64,000 bases of DNA from Bradyrhizobium sp. Ghvi (GTDB taxonomy: Bacteria; Pseudomonadota; Alphaproteobacteria; Rhizobiales; Xanthobacteraceae), in assembly GCF_900115265.1 (NCBI RefSeq), contig NZ_FOVU01000001.1, positions 1,151,001-1,215,000 on the forward strand. The letters run 5' to 3'. Shown one piece after another: positions 18,248 to 28,201 of this stretch (positions are counted from its first letter, which is position 1; each line of letters starts with the position of its first letter). The notes below the pieces were generated by a model. It had not been told where the DNA came from. It saw only the letters and a program-made list of their open reading frames with translations, and did not search any database. The translations under genes and the position numbers were made by a program.

Positions 18248-18817
18248 TCACCCGATGATGATTCTCGTTCCTGGTCCCATCCGCCGCAGCAATTGCAGCA
18301 TCGCCGCCTTGGTCATGGAGACGCAGCCCGCGGTCGGGCCGAAATTGTCGCGCGCCAGATGCAGGAAGACGGCGCTACCGCGGCCGGCGATGCGCGGCCT
18401 GGTGTTGTGGTCGATTTCGATGATGAAGTCATAGAGATGGTCGGCTCGCTTGAGCCGATCGCCGCCCTCGCCCTGCCCGCGCCGGATCCACTGGTTGTAG
18501 TGACGATCGCCGGGGTCCTCGCACCATCCGTCCGTGTCGTGAATGGTTCGCACCGGCAGGAAAGTCTTGGGACGGCTGTGCCGGTCGCCCCGCCACCACA
18601 ATTGCCTGGGACGAAAACAGCCTCTCGGGGTCCCGCCGTCGCCCTCGCGTTTGTTGGCCAGGATGCCGCTGCGCCCGAGCGCAACCGGAATCGTCAGGTG
18701 GCCGGCCGTCAGCCAGCCTCGGCGCGGATTGCCGGCGGCAGCCTTAACGTGGATCGCGGATAGCGGTCCCGGACCTCGATTCCTGGCGTAACTGGCTGAC
18801 ACAGCTTCATTTTTCAT
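18248..18817 (-). CDS. L,D-transpeptidase (YkuD) domain protein
   Basis: YkuD-fold enzymes cross-link peptidoglycan or attach proteins to it through a catalytic Cys. The C-terminal half carries HLARDNFGPTAGCVSM, which fits the His-x(n)-(S/T/A)-x-G-C motif with the catalytic Cys. An upstream FHDTDG/YDFIIEIDHN-type region and a GRGSAVFLHLA strand are also typical. The protein is about 189 residues from ATG 18817; ATG 18841 is another candidate. No clear signal peptide is seen, which is unusual for a periplasmic enzyme, so the start or the export route is uncertain. It is 6 bp from the hydratase gene. Confidence 0.78.
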   Translation of the reverse strand: MKNEAVSASYARNRGPGPLSAIHVKAAAGNPRRGWLTAGHLTIPVALGRSGILANKREGDGGTPRGCFRPRQLWWRGDRHSRPKTFLPVRTIHDTDGWCEDPGDRHYNQWIRRGQGEGGDRLKRADHLYDFIIEIDHNTRPRIAGRGSAVFLHLARDNFGPTAGCVSMTKAAMLQLLRRMGPGTRIIIG

Positions 18818-19020
18818 GTGAATGCGCGATGTCGAATTCATTACAGGACATTCATCAATACGCCCTGCTATTCTGGGTTAAAGTAATTCCGGCTTGTGAA
18901 TCGGTAACAGCCCACTACTTCAACACGAACAACAATAAAAACAGCGACCCCTAAACTTCCCATCACGGCTGGGTGCGGCATATGCCTGCGCGCCCGTCCG
19001 ACCCAAAAGGATGATCCCCC

Positions 19021-19707
19021 ATGGCCAATGCCCGCAAGATCCTGATCGTGGATGACGATACCGATCTGCGCGATACGTTGGTGGAGCAATTATCGCTACA
19101 CGAAGAATTTGAAGCCTCCGCGGTCGATACCGGCGCCAAGGGCGCGAGCGCCGCAAAGGCCAATGCCCCCGATCTGGTCCTGATGGATGTCGGCCTTCCC
19201 GATACCGATGGCCGCGAGGTGGTCCGCTCCTTGCGCAAAGGCGGCTTCAAGGCGCCGATCATCATGCTGACGGGGCACGACACCGATTCCGATACGATCT
19301 TGGGCCTGGAATCCGGGGCGAACGACTATGTCGCAAAGCCGTTCCGCTTTGCCGTGTTGCTGGCCCGCATCCGCGCCCAGCTGCGCCAGCACGAGGCCAG
19401 CGAGGACGCGGTGTTCTCGGTCGGCCCCTACTCCTTCCGTCCCGGCTCCAAGATGCTGACCGCCGCCAATGCCCGCAAGGTGCGCCTCACCGAGAAGGAA
19501 ACGGCGATCCTGCGCTTCCTCTACCGGGCCGGCCAGATGCCGGTGTCGCGCGAAACCCTGCTCCAGGAGGTCTGGGGTTATAATTCCGGCGTCACCACCC
19601 ACACCTTGGAAACCCATATCTACCGTCTTCGCCAGAAGATCGAGAAGGATGCCGCCAACCCGGAGATCCTGGTGACGGAAGCCGGTGGCTACAAGCTGGT
19701 GCCGTGA
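19021..19707 (+). CDS. OmpR-family two-component response regulator
   Basis: The 228-residue protein has an N-terminal receiver domain with acidic pocket DDD near 11-13, phosphoacceptor Asp in LMDVGLPD (about 59), Thr in MLTGHD and Lys in YVAKPF (about 109). A C-terminal winged-helix DNA-binding domain of the OmpR/PhoB type follows (about 130-228, with LTEKETAILRFLYRAG and THTLETHIYRLRQKIE). The start ATG follows AAAAGGATG at good spacing. No histidine kinase gene is adjacent, so it is an orphan here. A small cyclic-nucleotide-binding protein gene follows on the same strand. Confidence 0.92.
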   Translation: MANARKILIVDDDTDLRDTLVEQLSLHEEFEASAVDTGAKGASAAKANAPDLVLMDVGLPDTDGREVVRSLRKGGFKAPIIMLTGHDTDSDTILGLESGANDYVAKPFRFAVLLARIRAQLRQHEASEDAVFSVGPYSFRPGSKMLTAANARKVRLTEKETAILRFLYRAGQMPVSRETLLQEVWGYNSGVTTHTLETHIYRLRQKIEKDAANPEILVTEAGGYKLVP

Positions 19708-19765
19708 TACGCTTCGGGGGCGTGCGAATCGTTTTGGATTGCCCGCCCTTGAGCCTCGGATCTGA

Positions 19766-20209
19766 ATGTCAATTGACGACGACGTAGCGCTTCTCGAGCG
19801 GGTCCCGACACTGCGCCTGTTGGGAGACGCTTCGTTGCGCATGCTGGCGATCGGCTCCGAGCAGCGTGACTTCGTGCGCGGCGACATCCTGTTCAATCTC
19901 GGTGACGATGCCGATTCCGGCTTCGTGGTCCAGCGCGGTGCCTTTCGCGTCGACGATGGCGCCGGCGCCGAGATGATCGCAGGTCCCGGCACGCTGATCG
20001 GCGAGCTCGCGCTGGTGGTGCCGATGAAGCGGCCCTCGAGCGCGGTCGCGCTGGAGCATTCCTCCGTCATCCGCGTCGCGCGCAGCCTGTTTCAGCGGGT
20101 GCTCGAAAGCGATCCTGCTGCGGCGGTCCGCCTGCGCGACGAATTCGCCGTCCGCTCCAGCCAGATCGCCAGCGATATCCTGATGGCCGGTGCCAAGCTG
20201 AATACGTGA
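19766..20209 (+). CDS. Stand-alone cyclic-nucleotide-binding domain protein
   Basis: The 147-residue protein is a single CRP-like beta-barrel domain (about 10-120) with FVRGDILFNLGDDADSGFVVQRGAFRV and a phosphate-binding-cassette-like GTLIGELALVVPMKRPSSAVA. It has no helix-turn-helix, so it is not a CRP-type transcription factor by itself. It starts 58 bp after the response-regulator gene, and the pair may act together. Whether it binds cAMP or cGMP cannot be told from the sequence. Confidence 0.82.
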   Translation: MSIDDDVALLERVPTLRLLGDASLRMLAIGSEQRDFVRGDILFNLGDDADSGFVVQRGAFRVDDGAGAEMIAGPGTLIGELALVVPMKRPSSAVALEHSSVIRVARSLFQRVLESDPAAAVRLRDEFAVRSSQIASDILMAGAKLNT

Positions 20210-20261
20210 CTCTCCTGTCATTCCGGGCTCGCGCTACGCGCGCCTCTGAAGGACGAGAGAG

Positions 20262-21077
20262 TTACACGTCCAGCGTCACCGTGACGGGCACGTGATCCGA
20301 CGGCCGCTCCCAGCTTCGCGCATCGCGCAGAATTCTGAAATCCTGCACCGCATCCTTCAACGCGCGCGAGACCCAGATGTGGTCGAGCCTGCGGCCGCGG
20401 TCGCCGACGGTCCAGTCCGCTGAGCGGTAGCTCCACCAGGTGTAGACCTTTTCCGACATCGGAATTCGGTCGCGCGCGACGTCGACCCATTCGCCGGCAT
20501 CGAGCGCCGCCTTCAGCTTCTCGGTTTCGATCGGCGTGTGCGAGACAACTTTCAGCAGTTGCTTGTGCGACCACACATCGTTCTCGTGCGGCGCGACGTT
20601 GAGATCGCCGACCAGGATGTGCCTGTCATCACCGCGCGGATGCAGCGGCTCGCAGGCCTTCATCTCGTCGAGAAAGCGAAGCTTGTGGTCGAACTTTTCG
20701 TTCAGCGCTGGATCGGGAATGTCGCCGCCGGCCGGCACGTAGAAATTATGCAGCACGAGCGGCTTTGCGATTTGCGCTTTCTCTCCGAACGAGACCGAGA
20801 TATGGCGCGAATCCACCTTGTCGCAGAAGGTGCGGATGTCGGTGTTCTCGAACGGAATCTTCGAGACGATAGCGACGCCGTGATAGCCCTTCTGCCCGTT
20901 CAGCGCGACGTGTTCGTAGCCGAGCCGCTTGAAGCGCTTCCGCGGAAAGGCATCATCGATGCACTTGGTCTCCTGCAGGCACAGCACGTCGGGCCGTGCA
21001 CTCTTGAGAAACTTCGCGACCAGATTGATGCGTAGCCGCACCGAATTGATGTTCCAGGTTGTCAGGGAAAGGCGCAT
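20262..21077 (-). CDS. xth: Exodeoxyribonuclease III (AP endonuclease)
   Basis: This is an exonuclease III-type enzyme that cleaves at abasic sites and degrades 3' ends in base-excision repair. The 271-residue protein starts MRLSLTTWNINSVRLRI and contains LCLQETKCIDDAFP (catalytic Glu, about 34-47), VGDLNVAPHENDVWSHKQL (Asp/Asn pair) and the C-terminal DHVPVTVTLDV (catalytic His). These are the conserved blocks of the EEP fold. The length is normal. Confidence 0.93.
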   Translation of the reverse strand: MRLSLTTWNINSVRLRINLVAKFLKSARPDVLCLQETKCIDDAFPRKRFKRLGYEHVALNGQKGYHGVAIVSKIPFENTDIRTFCDKVDSRHISVSFGEKAQIAKPLVLHNFYVPAGGDIPDPALNEKFDHKLRFLDEMKACEPLHPRGDDRHILVGDLNVAPHENDVWSHKQLLKVVSHTPIETEKLKAALDAGEWVDVARDRIPMSEKVYTWWSYRSADWTVGDRGRRLDHIWVSRALKDAVQDFRILRDARSWERPSDHVPVTVTLDV

Positions 21078-21102
21078 TTGAAGGATCTAACAAACTCCAT
21101 CC

Positions 21103-21184
21103 GTCATGGCCGGGCTGGTCCCGGCCATCCACGTCTTTTTGTAGGCCCAAAAACGTGGATGCCCGGGACAAGCCCGGGCATGAC
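21103..21184. repeat. GTCATGGCCGGGC-family palindromic repeat
   Basis: The left arm GTCATGGCCGGG...CATCCACGT and the right arm ACGTGGATGCCCGGG...GCATGAC pair imperfectly over about 30 bases each, with a short T-rich loop. It lies between lolA and xth and resembles the other intergenic palindromes of this window in design but not in sequence. Confidence 0.7.
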
Positions 21185-21208
21185 GACCATCGGAACAGCC
21201 AACGGGTC

Positions 21209-22024
21209 TCACCCCGGCGACGGCACGTTGTAATTGGTGAAGTCGATCTTGAACATGTTGGGATCGAGCTTCTTGCCCGCATCGAGATTGTAGACCGCAA
21301 CAGTCGTGTCGTATCCTTGCGGATCGGTGACGGTCCATTGCTTCAGCTGGCCGTCCTTGGCGCCGATCATCAGCAGCAGTCGGCTGGTGCCGACCAACGC
21401 CTGCTTCTCTTCGATGGTGACACTGATGAAGAGATCATCCGCGGTGACGTTGACGACGTTGGTATCCTTCATCAGGTCGATGCGGTCGGACAACAGAAAA
21501 CGCAGCGGCGTCTGCGACAGCGGGTAGACGTCCTGCGTTGCGAGCTTGCGGTCGCGCACCACAACCGACGATCCGTCGGCGATGATGTCGATCGGGCTTG
21601 GCGGGTCATATTCGAAGCGCAGCTTGCCCGGTTTCTGGATGTAGAAGTCGCCCTGCGTCTTGCTGCCGTCGGGGCCGACCTGGACGAAATTCCCGACCAG
21701 TGTCGACAGCGACGACAGGTAGGCGCTGACCCTGGCGGCCTGCGCCTTCTGCTTGTCGTCGAAGGTCTGGAAGATGCTGCTCGGCACGTTCCGGCGCGGA
21801 TCGGGAATGACCGGATTCGGCGGCGTCTGCGTTGCACCCGTGGTCGCCGGCCCGGCCGGGGGCTGAGCACTGTCGCGGCCCTTCGGTGCAGGCTTCGGTA
21901 CGGGTACGTTCTGCGCAAACGACGCTGCGGTCACCATCGTGGCGGTAACGAGAAGCACGCCCGCCACGCGCGCGCCGCGCGCAGCGAAAGAGGCTGCGAA
22001 TCGAATGTCCGGATGTCTGGTCAA
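21209..22024 (-). CDS. lolA: Outer-membrane lipoprotein carrier protein LolA-like
   Basis: LolA shuttles lipoproteins through the periplasm from LolCDE to the outer membrane. The protein has a signal-peptide-like N-terminus (GARVAGVLLVTATMVTAASFA), a Pro-rich linker, and a LolA domain with LSTLVGNFVQVGPDGSKTQGDFYIQKPGKLRFEY and the C-terminal FTNYN end. TTG 22024 (LTRHPDIRFAASF) gives the best signal peptide; a GTG at 22123 that overlaps the ftsK stop would add 33 uncharacteristic residues. It lies immediately after ftsK, an order widespread in proteobacteria, and the two are probably co-transcribed. Confidence 0.88.
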   Translation of the reverse strand: MTRHPDIRFAASFAARGARVAGVLLVTATMVTAASFAQNVPVPKPAPKGRDSAQPPAGPATTGATQTPPNPVIPDPRRNVPSSIFQTFDDKQKAQAARVSAYLSSLSTLVGNFVQVGPDGSKTQGDFYIQKPGKLRFEYDPPSPIDIIADGSSVVVRDRKLATQDVYPLSQTPLRFLLSDRIDLMKDTNVVNVTADDLFISVTIEEKQALVGTSRLLLMIGAKDGQLKQWTVTDPQGYDTTVAVYNLDAGKKLDPNMFKIDFTNYNVPSPG

Positions 22025-22119
22025 CGCGTCGTCCTGTCTGGCTGGGCGTCGTTTTAGCGTGATTTCGGGCAAAAGCAGAGATCGATTTTGCGTGAAAATG
22101 TCATTGTAAGACTCTCGCC

Positions 22120-24603
22120 TCACATATGGCTGTCTTCTTCCTCGACCAGAATCTCGCGTTTGCCGGCGTGATTGGCGGGTCCGACAATGCCTTCCAGTTC
22201 CATGCGCTCCATCAGCGATGCGGCGCGGTTATAGCCGATTTGCAGGCGGCGCTGGATGTAGCTGGTCGAGGCCTTGCGGTCGCGTTTGACGATCGCGACG
22301 GCCTGCTGGAACAGGTCGCCGCCACCATCCGCGCCCATTCCACTGGCGTCGAACACGGCGCCGCCATCTTCGTCCTCGGTCGGCTCTTCGGCCGTAACGG
22401 CTTCGAGATATTCGGGCTGGCCCTGCGTCTTGAGGTGGCGCACCACTTTCTCGACTTCTTCGTCCGAGGCGAAAGGTCCGTGCACGCGGCTGATGCGGCC
22501 GCCGCCCGCCATGTAGAGCATGTCGCCCTGACCGAGCAGCTGCTCGGCGCCCATCTCGCCCAGAATGGTGCGGCTGTCGATCTTCGAGGTGACCTGGAAG
22601 GCGATGCGGGTCGGGAAGTTCGCCTTGATGGTGCCGGTGATGACGTCCACCGACGGGCGCTGTGTCGCGAGAATCACATGCAGGCCGGCGGCGCGCGCCA
22701 TCTGTGCGAGGCGCTGCACCGCGCCTTCGATGTCCTTGCCCGCGACCATCATCAGGTCTGCCATTTCGTCGACGATGATGACGATGTAGGGCAGCGGATC
22801 GAGCGAGAGCTTCTCTTCCTCGTAGATCGCCTTGCCGGTTTCCTTGTCGAAGCCGGTGTGCACCGTGCGCGTCGGCTCCTCGCCCTTGGCTTTTAGCTCG
22901 AGCAGGCGCGTGTTGTAGCCGTCGATGTTGCGCACACCGAGCTTGGCCATGTTCTTGTAGCGCTCTTCCATCTCGCGCACCGCCCATTTCAGCGCGACCA
23001 CGGCCTTCTTGGGGTCGGTCACGACGGGCGTGAGCAGATGCGGAATGCCGTCATAGACGGAGAGTTCGAGCATCTTGGGATCGACCATGATCAAGCGGCA
23101 CTGATCGGGCCGCAGCCGATAGACCAGGCTGAGGATCATGGTGTTGATGGCGACCGACTTGCCGGAGCCGGTGGTACCGGCGATCAGCATGTGCGGCGTG
23201 CGTGCGAGGTCGATGATGACAGGATCGCCGCCGATGGTCTTGCCGAGGCAGAGCGGCAGCTTCGCGACCGTGTCGGTCGCTTCCTTCGCCACCAGCAATT
23301 CGCGCAAGTAAACCTTTTCGCGATGCGCGTTCGGCAGCTCGATGCCGATGGCGTTGCGGCCGGGAACGACGGCAACGCGTGCCGACAGCGCGCTCATCGA
23401 GCGCGCGATGTCGTCGGCAAGGCCTATCACGCGGGAGGATTTGATGCCGGGCGCCGGCTCCAGCTCGTACAACGTGACGACGGGCCCCGGATTGGCTTTC
23501 ACGATCTCGCCGCGAACGCCGAAATCCTGCAGCACGCCTTCGAGCGAGCGTGAATTGGTTTCAAGCTCCGCCTTGCTGAGCGGCTGGCGATCACCGGCCT
23601 TCGGCGCGGCCAGCATGGAGACGGAGGGAAGATCGAACTTGTCGGAGCCCTTCTTGGCCGCTGCCTTTGGCGCGGCCTTCTTGCGCGCAGCGCGCGCGGG
23701 CGCCTGTTCCTCTTCTTCCTCCTCCTCGTCCTCTTCCTCTTCGTGCTCGTGCTCGTCGTCCTCGTCCCTGGACTGCGGTGAGATCGAGGGTGCGGCGCGG
23801 CCGCCGCCGAGATTGGGTTCCTGCCGGCTGAACGAAACGGCCTTGGCCTTCGGTCCGCTCGAGACCAGCGAGCGATAGGCCGCGCCAAACAGCCAGATCA
23901 GCCGCGCCTTGGTGCTCATCAGCGCGTGAAACAGCCAGCCCAGCGACACCGAGCCGCGATCGCTCTCCTCGTCGTCAACGAGCGGCTTGTCGTCGTCCTC
24001 GATGTCAGCGAGCTCTTCGTCATGCTCGCGTGCGCCGAGACCGCAGGCGATCAGGAACGTCGCAGCCAGCGCGACGAACAGGATGGCCCCGAGCACCAGA
24101 CGATAGATCACGCCGGGCGGGCCGAAGATCACCGCGGGCGCGCGCACCAGCGCGTCGCCGACCACGCCGCCGAGCCCGGTCGGCAGCGGCCAGGCGCCGC
24201 CATGCGGCCAGCAGCTGACAAAGCCGGCCGCGATCACGGTGCAGAGAATCCAACAGCCGAGCCGCAGCGCCTCGCGATCGAACGCGCGATGGGTCATCAT
24301 GCGCCAGCCCCACACCGCCACCGTCAGGATCAGCATGATTGCGCCGAGCCCGAGGATCTGCATCGCGAGGTCGGCGCCGATGGCGCCGGCATAGCCGAGA
24401 ATGTTGTGGATCGGCCGCGAGGTCGCGTGGCTGAGGCTCGGGTCCTGCACCGACCACGTCATCAGCGCGGCGGAGGCGACGCCCGACAGCGTGACGAGGC
24501 CCAATCCAGTGAGCTCGCGCATGCGCCGGCTCAGCGCCTCGCGGATCGAGGGCGGCAGATGGCCGACCAGGGGAATCACACGTTCGATTGCCGACATGCT
24601 CAT
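22120..24603 (-). CDS. ftsK: DNA translocase FtsK
   Basis: FtsK pumps DNA at the division septum and activates XerCD dimer resolution. The 827-residue protein has four hydrophobic N-terminal segments between about 30 and 185, then a low-complexity linker that includes a run of acidic residues (about 280-305) followed by Ala/Lys-rich sequence. The RecA-like motor has Walker [16 protein letters not shown] (about 473-487) and Walker [15 protein letters not shown]. The C-terminal winged-helix gamma domain ([31 protein letters not shown]) reads polar DNA sequences. It is nine bases from the upstream aminotransferase gene and adjacent to lolA. Confidence 0.95.
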   Translation of the reverse strand: MSMSAIERVIPLVGHLPPSIREALSRRMRELTGLGLVTLSGVASAALMTWSVQDPSLSHATSRPIHNILGYAGAIGADLAMQILGLGAIMLILTVAVWGWRMMTHRAFDREALRLGCWILCTVIAAGFVSCWPHGGAWPLPTGLGGVVGDALVRAPAVIFGPPGVIYRLVLGAILFVALAATFLIACGLGAREHDEELADIEDDDKPLVDDEESDRGSVSLGWLFHALMSTKARLIWLFGAAYRSLVSSGPKAKAVSFSRQEPNLGGGRAAPSISPQSRDEDDEHEHEEEEDEEEEEEEQAPARAARKKAAPKAAAKKGSDKFDLPSVSMLAAPKAGDRQPLSKAELETNSRSLEGVLQDFGVRGEIVKANPGPVVTLYELEPAPGIKSSRVIGLADDIARSMSALSARVAVVPGRNAIGIELPNAHREKVYLRELLVAKEATDTVAKLPLCLGKTIGGDPVIIDLARTPHMLIAGTTGSGKSVAINTMILSLVYRLRPDQCRLIMVDPKMLELSVYDGIPHLLTPVVTDPKKAVVALKWAVREMEERYKNMAKLGVRNIDGYNTRLLELKAKGEEPTRTVHTGFDKETGKAIYEEEKLSLDPLPYIVIIVDEMADLMMVAGKDIEGAVQRLAQMARAAGLHVILATQRPSVDVITGTIKANFPTRIAFQVTSKIDSRTILGEMGAEQLLGQGDMLYMAGGGRISRVHGPFASDEEVEKVVRHLKTQGQPEYLEAVTAEEPTEDEDGGAVFDASGMGADGGGDLFQQAVAIVKRDRKASTSYIQRRLQIGYNRAASLMERMELEGIVGPANHAGKREILVEEEDSHM

Positions 24604-24611
24604 GGGCCCGC

Positions 24612-25826
24612 CTAACCCAGAGTTTCGACCAGCCGGTGCAGCGCTTGCGCCGTGGTCTCACTATCCTGCACCAGCGCCAACCTGATGTAGCCGGCCCCGG
24701 GGTTGAAGCCGTCGGGCTGTTGCCGCGCCAAAAAGCTGCCGGGCACCACGCGCACGCCTGCTTCCTTGAAGAGTTTCAGCGTCACCGACACGTCGTCGCC
24801 GATCTCGGACGTATTGAGCCAGACGCAGAAGCCGGCATCGGGCCGGCGATAGCCGTAACGATTGCCGATGATCTGGTCGGCGAGATCGAACTTGATCCGG
24901 TAGAGCCGCCTGTTCTCCTCGACATGCGCCTCGTCGCCATAGGCAACGGTCGCGACATGCTGGAGCGGCACCGGCACCTGGGGTGCTGCGATGTTGCGCA
25001 GCTCCAGGAACATGCCGATGAACTTCTTGTCGCCGGCGGCGAAGCCGACGCGCAGGCCCGGCAGGTTGGAGCGCTTCGACAGCGACTGGAATGCAGCGAC
25101 GCGGGTGAAATCGGGGCCGGCACATTCGAGCGCGCTGCCCGGCGCCTCGCGGGTGTAGATCTCCGAATAGCACTCGTCGCTGAGGATCATGAAGCCATGA
25201 CGATCGGCGAGCTGCTTCAACCGCGTGAAATAATCGCGCGAAGCGACCGAGCCCTGCGGATTGGCGGGCGAGGCCAGATAGAACGCGACAGTGCGCGCCA
25301 GCGTCGCCTCGTCGATGGCATCGAGATCGGGCAGGAAGCCGTTTTCAACCGTGGTCGGCAGATGGACCGGCTCGCAGGCCGCTGCGAGAGCGCCGGCGCC
25401 ATAGACCGGATAGAACGGGTTCGGCATCAGAATGGCGGGCTTGCCGGGCCGCGGGCCGACATAGCGCGCCGCCGCCATCGCGGCGAGGAACAGCCCTTCG
25501 CGGCTGCCATTGAGGACCAGAATCTCGGTCTTGGGATCGAGCGCGCGCGGCAGCTTGAAACGCGACGATAGCCATGCGCTCGCTGCGTCTCGGAACGGCT
25601 CGGTGCCCTGATTCATCGGGTAACGGCCGAAATCGGCGATGTGCTTGGCCAGCACAGGGCCGACGAAGTCAGGCACCGGATGCTGGGGCTCGCCGACTGC
25701 AAGCGAAATCAAGGGCTTACCGGGTTGATGTGGCGCCAGCAGCTCGTTCAGCCGGACGAAGGGCGAGCGTTCGTTATTGGAGCTTCCACTGGCCTGCGGC
25801 GCACGGGATGAAGCGGTCATGACCAT
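24612..25826 (-). CDS. Class I/II PLP-dependent aminotransferase
   Basis: The 404-residue fold-type I aminotransferase has [15 protein letters not shown] near the N-terminus, the [11 protein letters not shown] substrate block, [21 protein letters not shown] (Asp and Tyr contacts to PLP) and the Schiff-base Lys in [17 protein letters not shown]. It resembles alternative succinyldiaminopimelate aminotransferases (DapC-type), but substrate specificity cannot be proved from sequence. It is nine bases upstream of ftsK and probably in the same transcript. ATG 25820 is an equally possible start. Confidence 0.85.
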   Translation of the reverse strand: MVMTASSRAPQASGSSNNERSPFVRLNELLAPHQPGKPLISLAVGEPQHPVPDFVGPVLAKHIADFGRYPMNQGTEPFRDAASAWLSSRFKLPRALDPKTEILVLNGSREGLFLAAMAAARYVGPRPGKPAILMPNPFYPVYGAGALAAACEPVHLPTTVENGFLPDLDAIDEATLARTVAFYLASPANPQGSVASRDYFTRLKQLADRHGFMILSDECYSEIYTREAPGSALECAGPDFTRVAAFQSLSKRSNLPGLRVGFAAGDKKFIGMFLELRNIAAPQVPVPLQHVATVAYGDEAHVEENRRLYRIKFDLADQIIGNRYGYRRPDAGFCVWLNTSEIGDDVSVTLKLFKEAGVRVVPGSFLARQQPDGFNPGAGYIRLALVQDSETTAQALHRLVETLG

Positions 25827-26041
25827 TCTGGGCGCCAGTACTCTCGGAACGGCCGGACGCGCGCAGGCGCCGGCGGGAAGGCGGTTCAGTTCACCATAGA
25901 TAGGGCGAGGTTAAGACGCGATTAACCATCGGCCGGCCGGCCCGTCCAGAGCGGGAATAATGAGCCCGGATAACAACGGGATGGCGGGACGGTCCTAACC
26001 TTTGCGGGAGAGGTCGCGTCTTACGGCTGTCCCACCGCGGA

Positions 26042-26092
26042 AACACCCTCTCCCCAGCCCTCCCCCGCATGCATGCGGGGGAGGGAGCGCAC
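26042..26092. repeat. CCCTCTCCCC-type palindromic repeat
   Basis: An imperfect inverted repeat around CCCCCGCATGCATGCGGGGG, flanked by CCCTCTCCC and GAGGGAGCG, lies between the GFA-family gene and the aminotransferase gene. Such repeats are frequent between genes in Bradyrhizobium. The rest of the 25827-26103 gap shows nothing I can identify. Confidence 0.6.
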
Positions 26093-26103
26093 CGTCATCG
26101 CGT

Positions 26104-26508
26104 CTAACGCCTCGGCAGCTTCTCGAATGTCTTGATGCCCGCGGGGATCGTGTGGAATTCCTGCATGTCGCAGGTGTAGATCGCCATCTGCGGCTGGAAC
26201 TGTTCCGGCTCGTCCAAGGTGCCGACCTTCACCACGGCGGCCGGCAGTCCCGGAACCTTGGTCACCAGATGGGTGCCGCATTCAGCGCAAAATTCGCGCG
26301 TGACGGCGCGTTCGAGGTCCTTGCGGGTGAACTGCTTGGGCTGTCCGGTGATGTAGGTGAAGCCGGCCGCCGGCATCGCGATGAAGGTATTGGGCGCGCC
26401 GCCCGAGATGTACTGGCACTCGCGGCAGTGGCATTGCGCCTGCATCATCGGATCGCCCTCGGCGACATAGCGCACCTCACCGCAATAGCATCCGCCTTCC
26501 AAACGCAT
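26104..26508 (-). CDS. GFA-family zinc-binding protein (CENP-V/glutathione-dependent formaldehyde-activating fold)
   Basis: The 134-residue protein shows the zinc-ligand pattern of the GFA family: GGCYCGEVRY near 5-14, QCHCREC near 27-33 and EFCAECGTH near 74-82. Members include glutathione-dependent formaldehyde-activating enzyme, but most are of unknown function. ATG 26508 follows GGGAGG at ideal spacing and is preferred to a longer frame opening at 26613. It stands alone on the minus strand after amtB. Confidence 0.88.
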   Translation of the reverse strand: MRLEGGCYCGEVRYVAEGDPMMQAQCHCRECQYISGGAPNTFIAMPAAGFTYITGQPKQFTRKDLERAVTREFCAECGTHLVTKVPGLPAAVVKVGTLDEPEQFQPQMAIYTCDMQEFHTIPAGIKTFEKLPRR

Positions 26509-26595
26509 GACGACCTCCCGTTTGTTGTTCTTGAGGCCGATATTTCTGCGCCGGCGGTGCGGAATGGCAATCCCTTTTCTTGTGGCACCAAGCCC

Positions 26596-26630
26596 AAAAA
26601 AAAGGGGCTCCAACTTGCGCTGGAGCCCCT
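26596..26630 (-). terminator. Intrinsic terminator of the glnK-amtB operon
   Basis: Read on the minus strand, AGGGGCTCCA (complement of 26621-26630) pairs perfectly with TGGAGCCCCT (complement of 26603-26612) over an eight-base loop and is followed by eight T. It is 85 bp after the amtB stop codon. This is a strong factor-independent terminator. Confidence 0.9.
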
Positions 26631-26714
26631 CAACGGTCGGGGCATTGCCGGGTATGTGCCCAAACCGTAGGAGTGGACGCGATCCTCGAAGAAGATCGCG
26701 CCCGGGAGGAGTGC

Positions 26715-28163
26715 TTACATGTTGTAGGCGCGCTCGGTGTGGTCGGTGATGTCGAGGCCTTCACGCTCGCTCTCGACATTGGCGCGCAGGCCAACGATCA
26801 CGTCGACGACCTTGTAGAGGATCGCCGAACCGACGCCCGACCACACCAGCGTGGTGCAGACGGCTTCGATCTGGGAGATCATCTGCGCGGCGAAGTCGTA
26901 ATCGGCAACCTTGGGCGGGATCGCGGTGTAGTCGATGATGCCAGCACCACCGAGAGCCGGATTGACCAGGATGCCGGTGCCGAGGGCGCCGACGATGCCG
27001 CCGATGCAGTGCACGCCGAACACGTCGAGCGAGTCGTCGTAGCCGAGCGCGTTCTTCACGACGGTGCAGAAGAACAGGCAGACCACACCGACCACGAGGC
27101 CGAGGACGATCGCACCCATCACGCCGGAGAAGCCGGCGGCAGGCGTGACGGCCACGAGGCCCGCGACGGCGCCGGAGATGACGCCGAGCACCGACGGATG
27201 CCCCTTCACGATCCACTCCGCGAACATCCACGACAGCGCGGCGGCCGCGGTGGCGACGAAGGAGTTGGTCATGGCGAGCGCAGCGCCGCCGTTGGCCTCC
27301 AGGTTGGAGCCGGCGTTGAAGCCGAACCAGCCGACCCAGAGCAGCGAGGCGCCGATCATCGACATGGTCAGCGAGTGCGGAGCCATCAGCTCCTTGCCGT
27401 AGCCGACGCGCTTGCCGATCAGCAGAGCGCCGACGAGACCTGCAATGCCGGCGTTGATGTGCACCACGGTGCCGCCGGCGAAGTCGATCGCGCCCTTCTT
27501 GAAGATCCAGCCGGCGTCGGCGTTGATCTCGTCGAGCTTGGCCTGAGCCGCGGTCTTCGCCGCCGCGTCAGTCGCAGCCGCCAGAGCCTTGGCCGCGTCC
27601 TGGATCGCGTCCGGGCCGGGCCAGTACCAGACCATGTGCGCGATCGGGAAGTAGATCAGCGTCACCCAGAGCGGGATGAACAGGGCGATCGCCGAGAACT
27701 TCATGCGCTCGGCGAAGGCGCCAACGATGAGGGCGGGCGTGATCGCCGCGAAGGTCATCTGGAAGCACACATAGACGAGCTCCGAGATGTTGGCGTCGAC
27801 CGAGAAGGTTGCGGCCTTCGAGTCGGTGGTGACGCCCATCATGAAGGCCTTGGAGAAGCCGCCGATGAAGTCGGAGCCACCGGTGAAGGCGAGGCTGTAG
27901 CCGTACACGGCCCAGATCACGGTGACGACGCAGACGGTGTAGAACACCTGCATCAGCACCGAGAGCATGTTCTTGGAACGAACGAGGCCGCCGTAGAACA
28001 GCGCAAGACCCGGGATCGTCATCAACAGCACGAGCACTGTCGATGTCAGCATCCAGGCGTTATCCCCCTTGTTGACCGTTGGCTCGGCATAGGCTGCGGT
28101 CGCAGCGAACAGGCCGACTGCGAGAGCCGCCAATCCCGCGCCATAGGGACGCTTAAACGTCAT
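26715..28163 (-). CDS. amtB: Ammonium transporter AmtB (copy 1)
   Basis: AmtB conducts ammonium across the inner membrane and is blocked by GlnK. The 482-residue protein has a cleavable signal peptide (ending about AAYAEP), eleven predicted helices, the conserved AFAERMKFSAIALF and FTGGSDFIGG-type segments, GWFGFNAGS, and the pore histidines in VVHINAGIAGLVGAL and FGVHCIGGIVGALGTG. The cytoplasmic C-terminus is present (EREGLDITDHTERAYNM). ATG 28163 follows AGGAGT; an upstream in-frame ATG at 28205 would overlap glnK and is less likely. It is cotranscribed with glnK 38 bp upstream and ends at a strong terminator. Confidence 0.94.
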   Translation of the reverse strand: MTFKRPYGAGLAALAVGLFAATAAYAEPTVNKGDNAWMLTSTVLVLLMTIPGLALFYGGLVRSKNMLSVLMQVFYTVCVVTVIWAVYGYSLAFTGGSDFIGGFSKAFMMGVTTDSKAATFSVDANISELVYVCFQMTFAAITPALIVGAFAERMKFSAIALFIPLWVTLIYFPIAHMVWYWPGPDAIQDAAKALAAATDAAAKTAAQAKLDEINADAGWIFKKGAIDFAGGTVVHINAGIAGLVGALLIGKRVGYGKELMAPHSLTMSMIGASLLWVGWFGFNAGSNLEANGGAALAMTNSFVATAAAALSWMFAEWIVKGHPSVLGVISGAVAGLVAVTPAAGFSGVMGAIVLGLVVGVVCLFFCTVVKNALGYDDSLDVFGVHCIGGIVGALGTGILVNPALGGAGIIDYTAIPPKVADYDFAAQMISQIEAVCTTLVWSGVGSAILYKVVDVIVGLRANVESEREGLDITDHTERAYNM

Positions 28164-28201
28164 TTCATTTACTCCTGATTGAATTTTGGTTGAGCGCGAA
28201 A

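Noticed and set aside
17507..18763. A 418-codon plus-strand frame.
   Set aside because: It spans two well-supported minus-strand genes (hydratase and L,D-transpeptidase) and has no family features.
26580..28178. A 532-codon plus-strand frame antisense to amtB copy 1.
   Set aside because: His/Asp/Glu/Arg-rich shadow of a membrane-protein gene in high-GC DNA.
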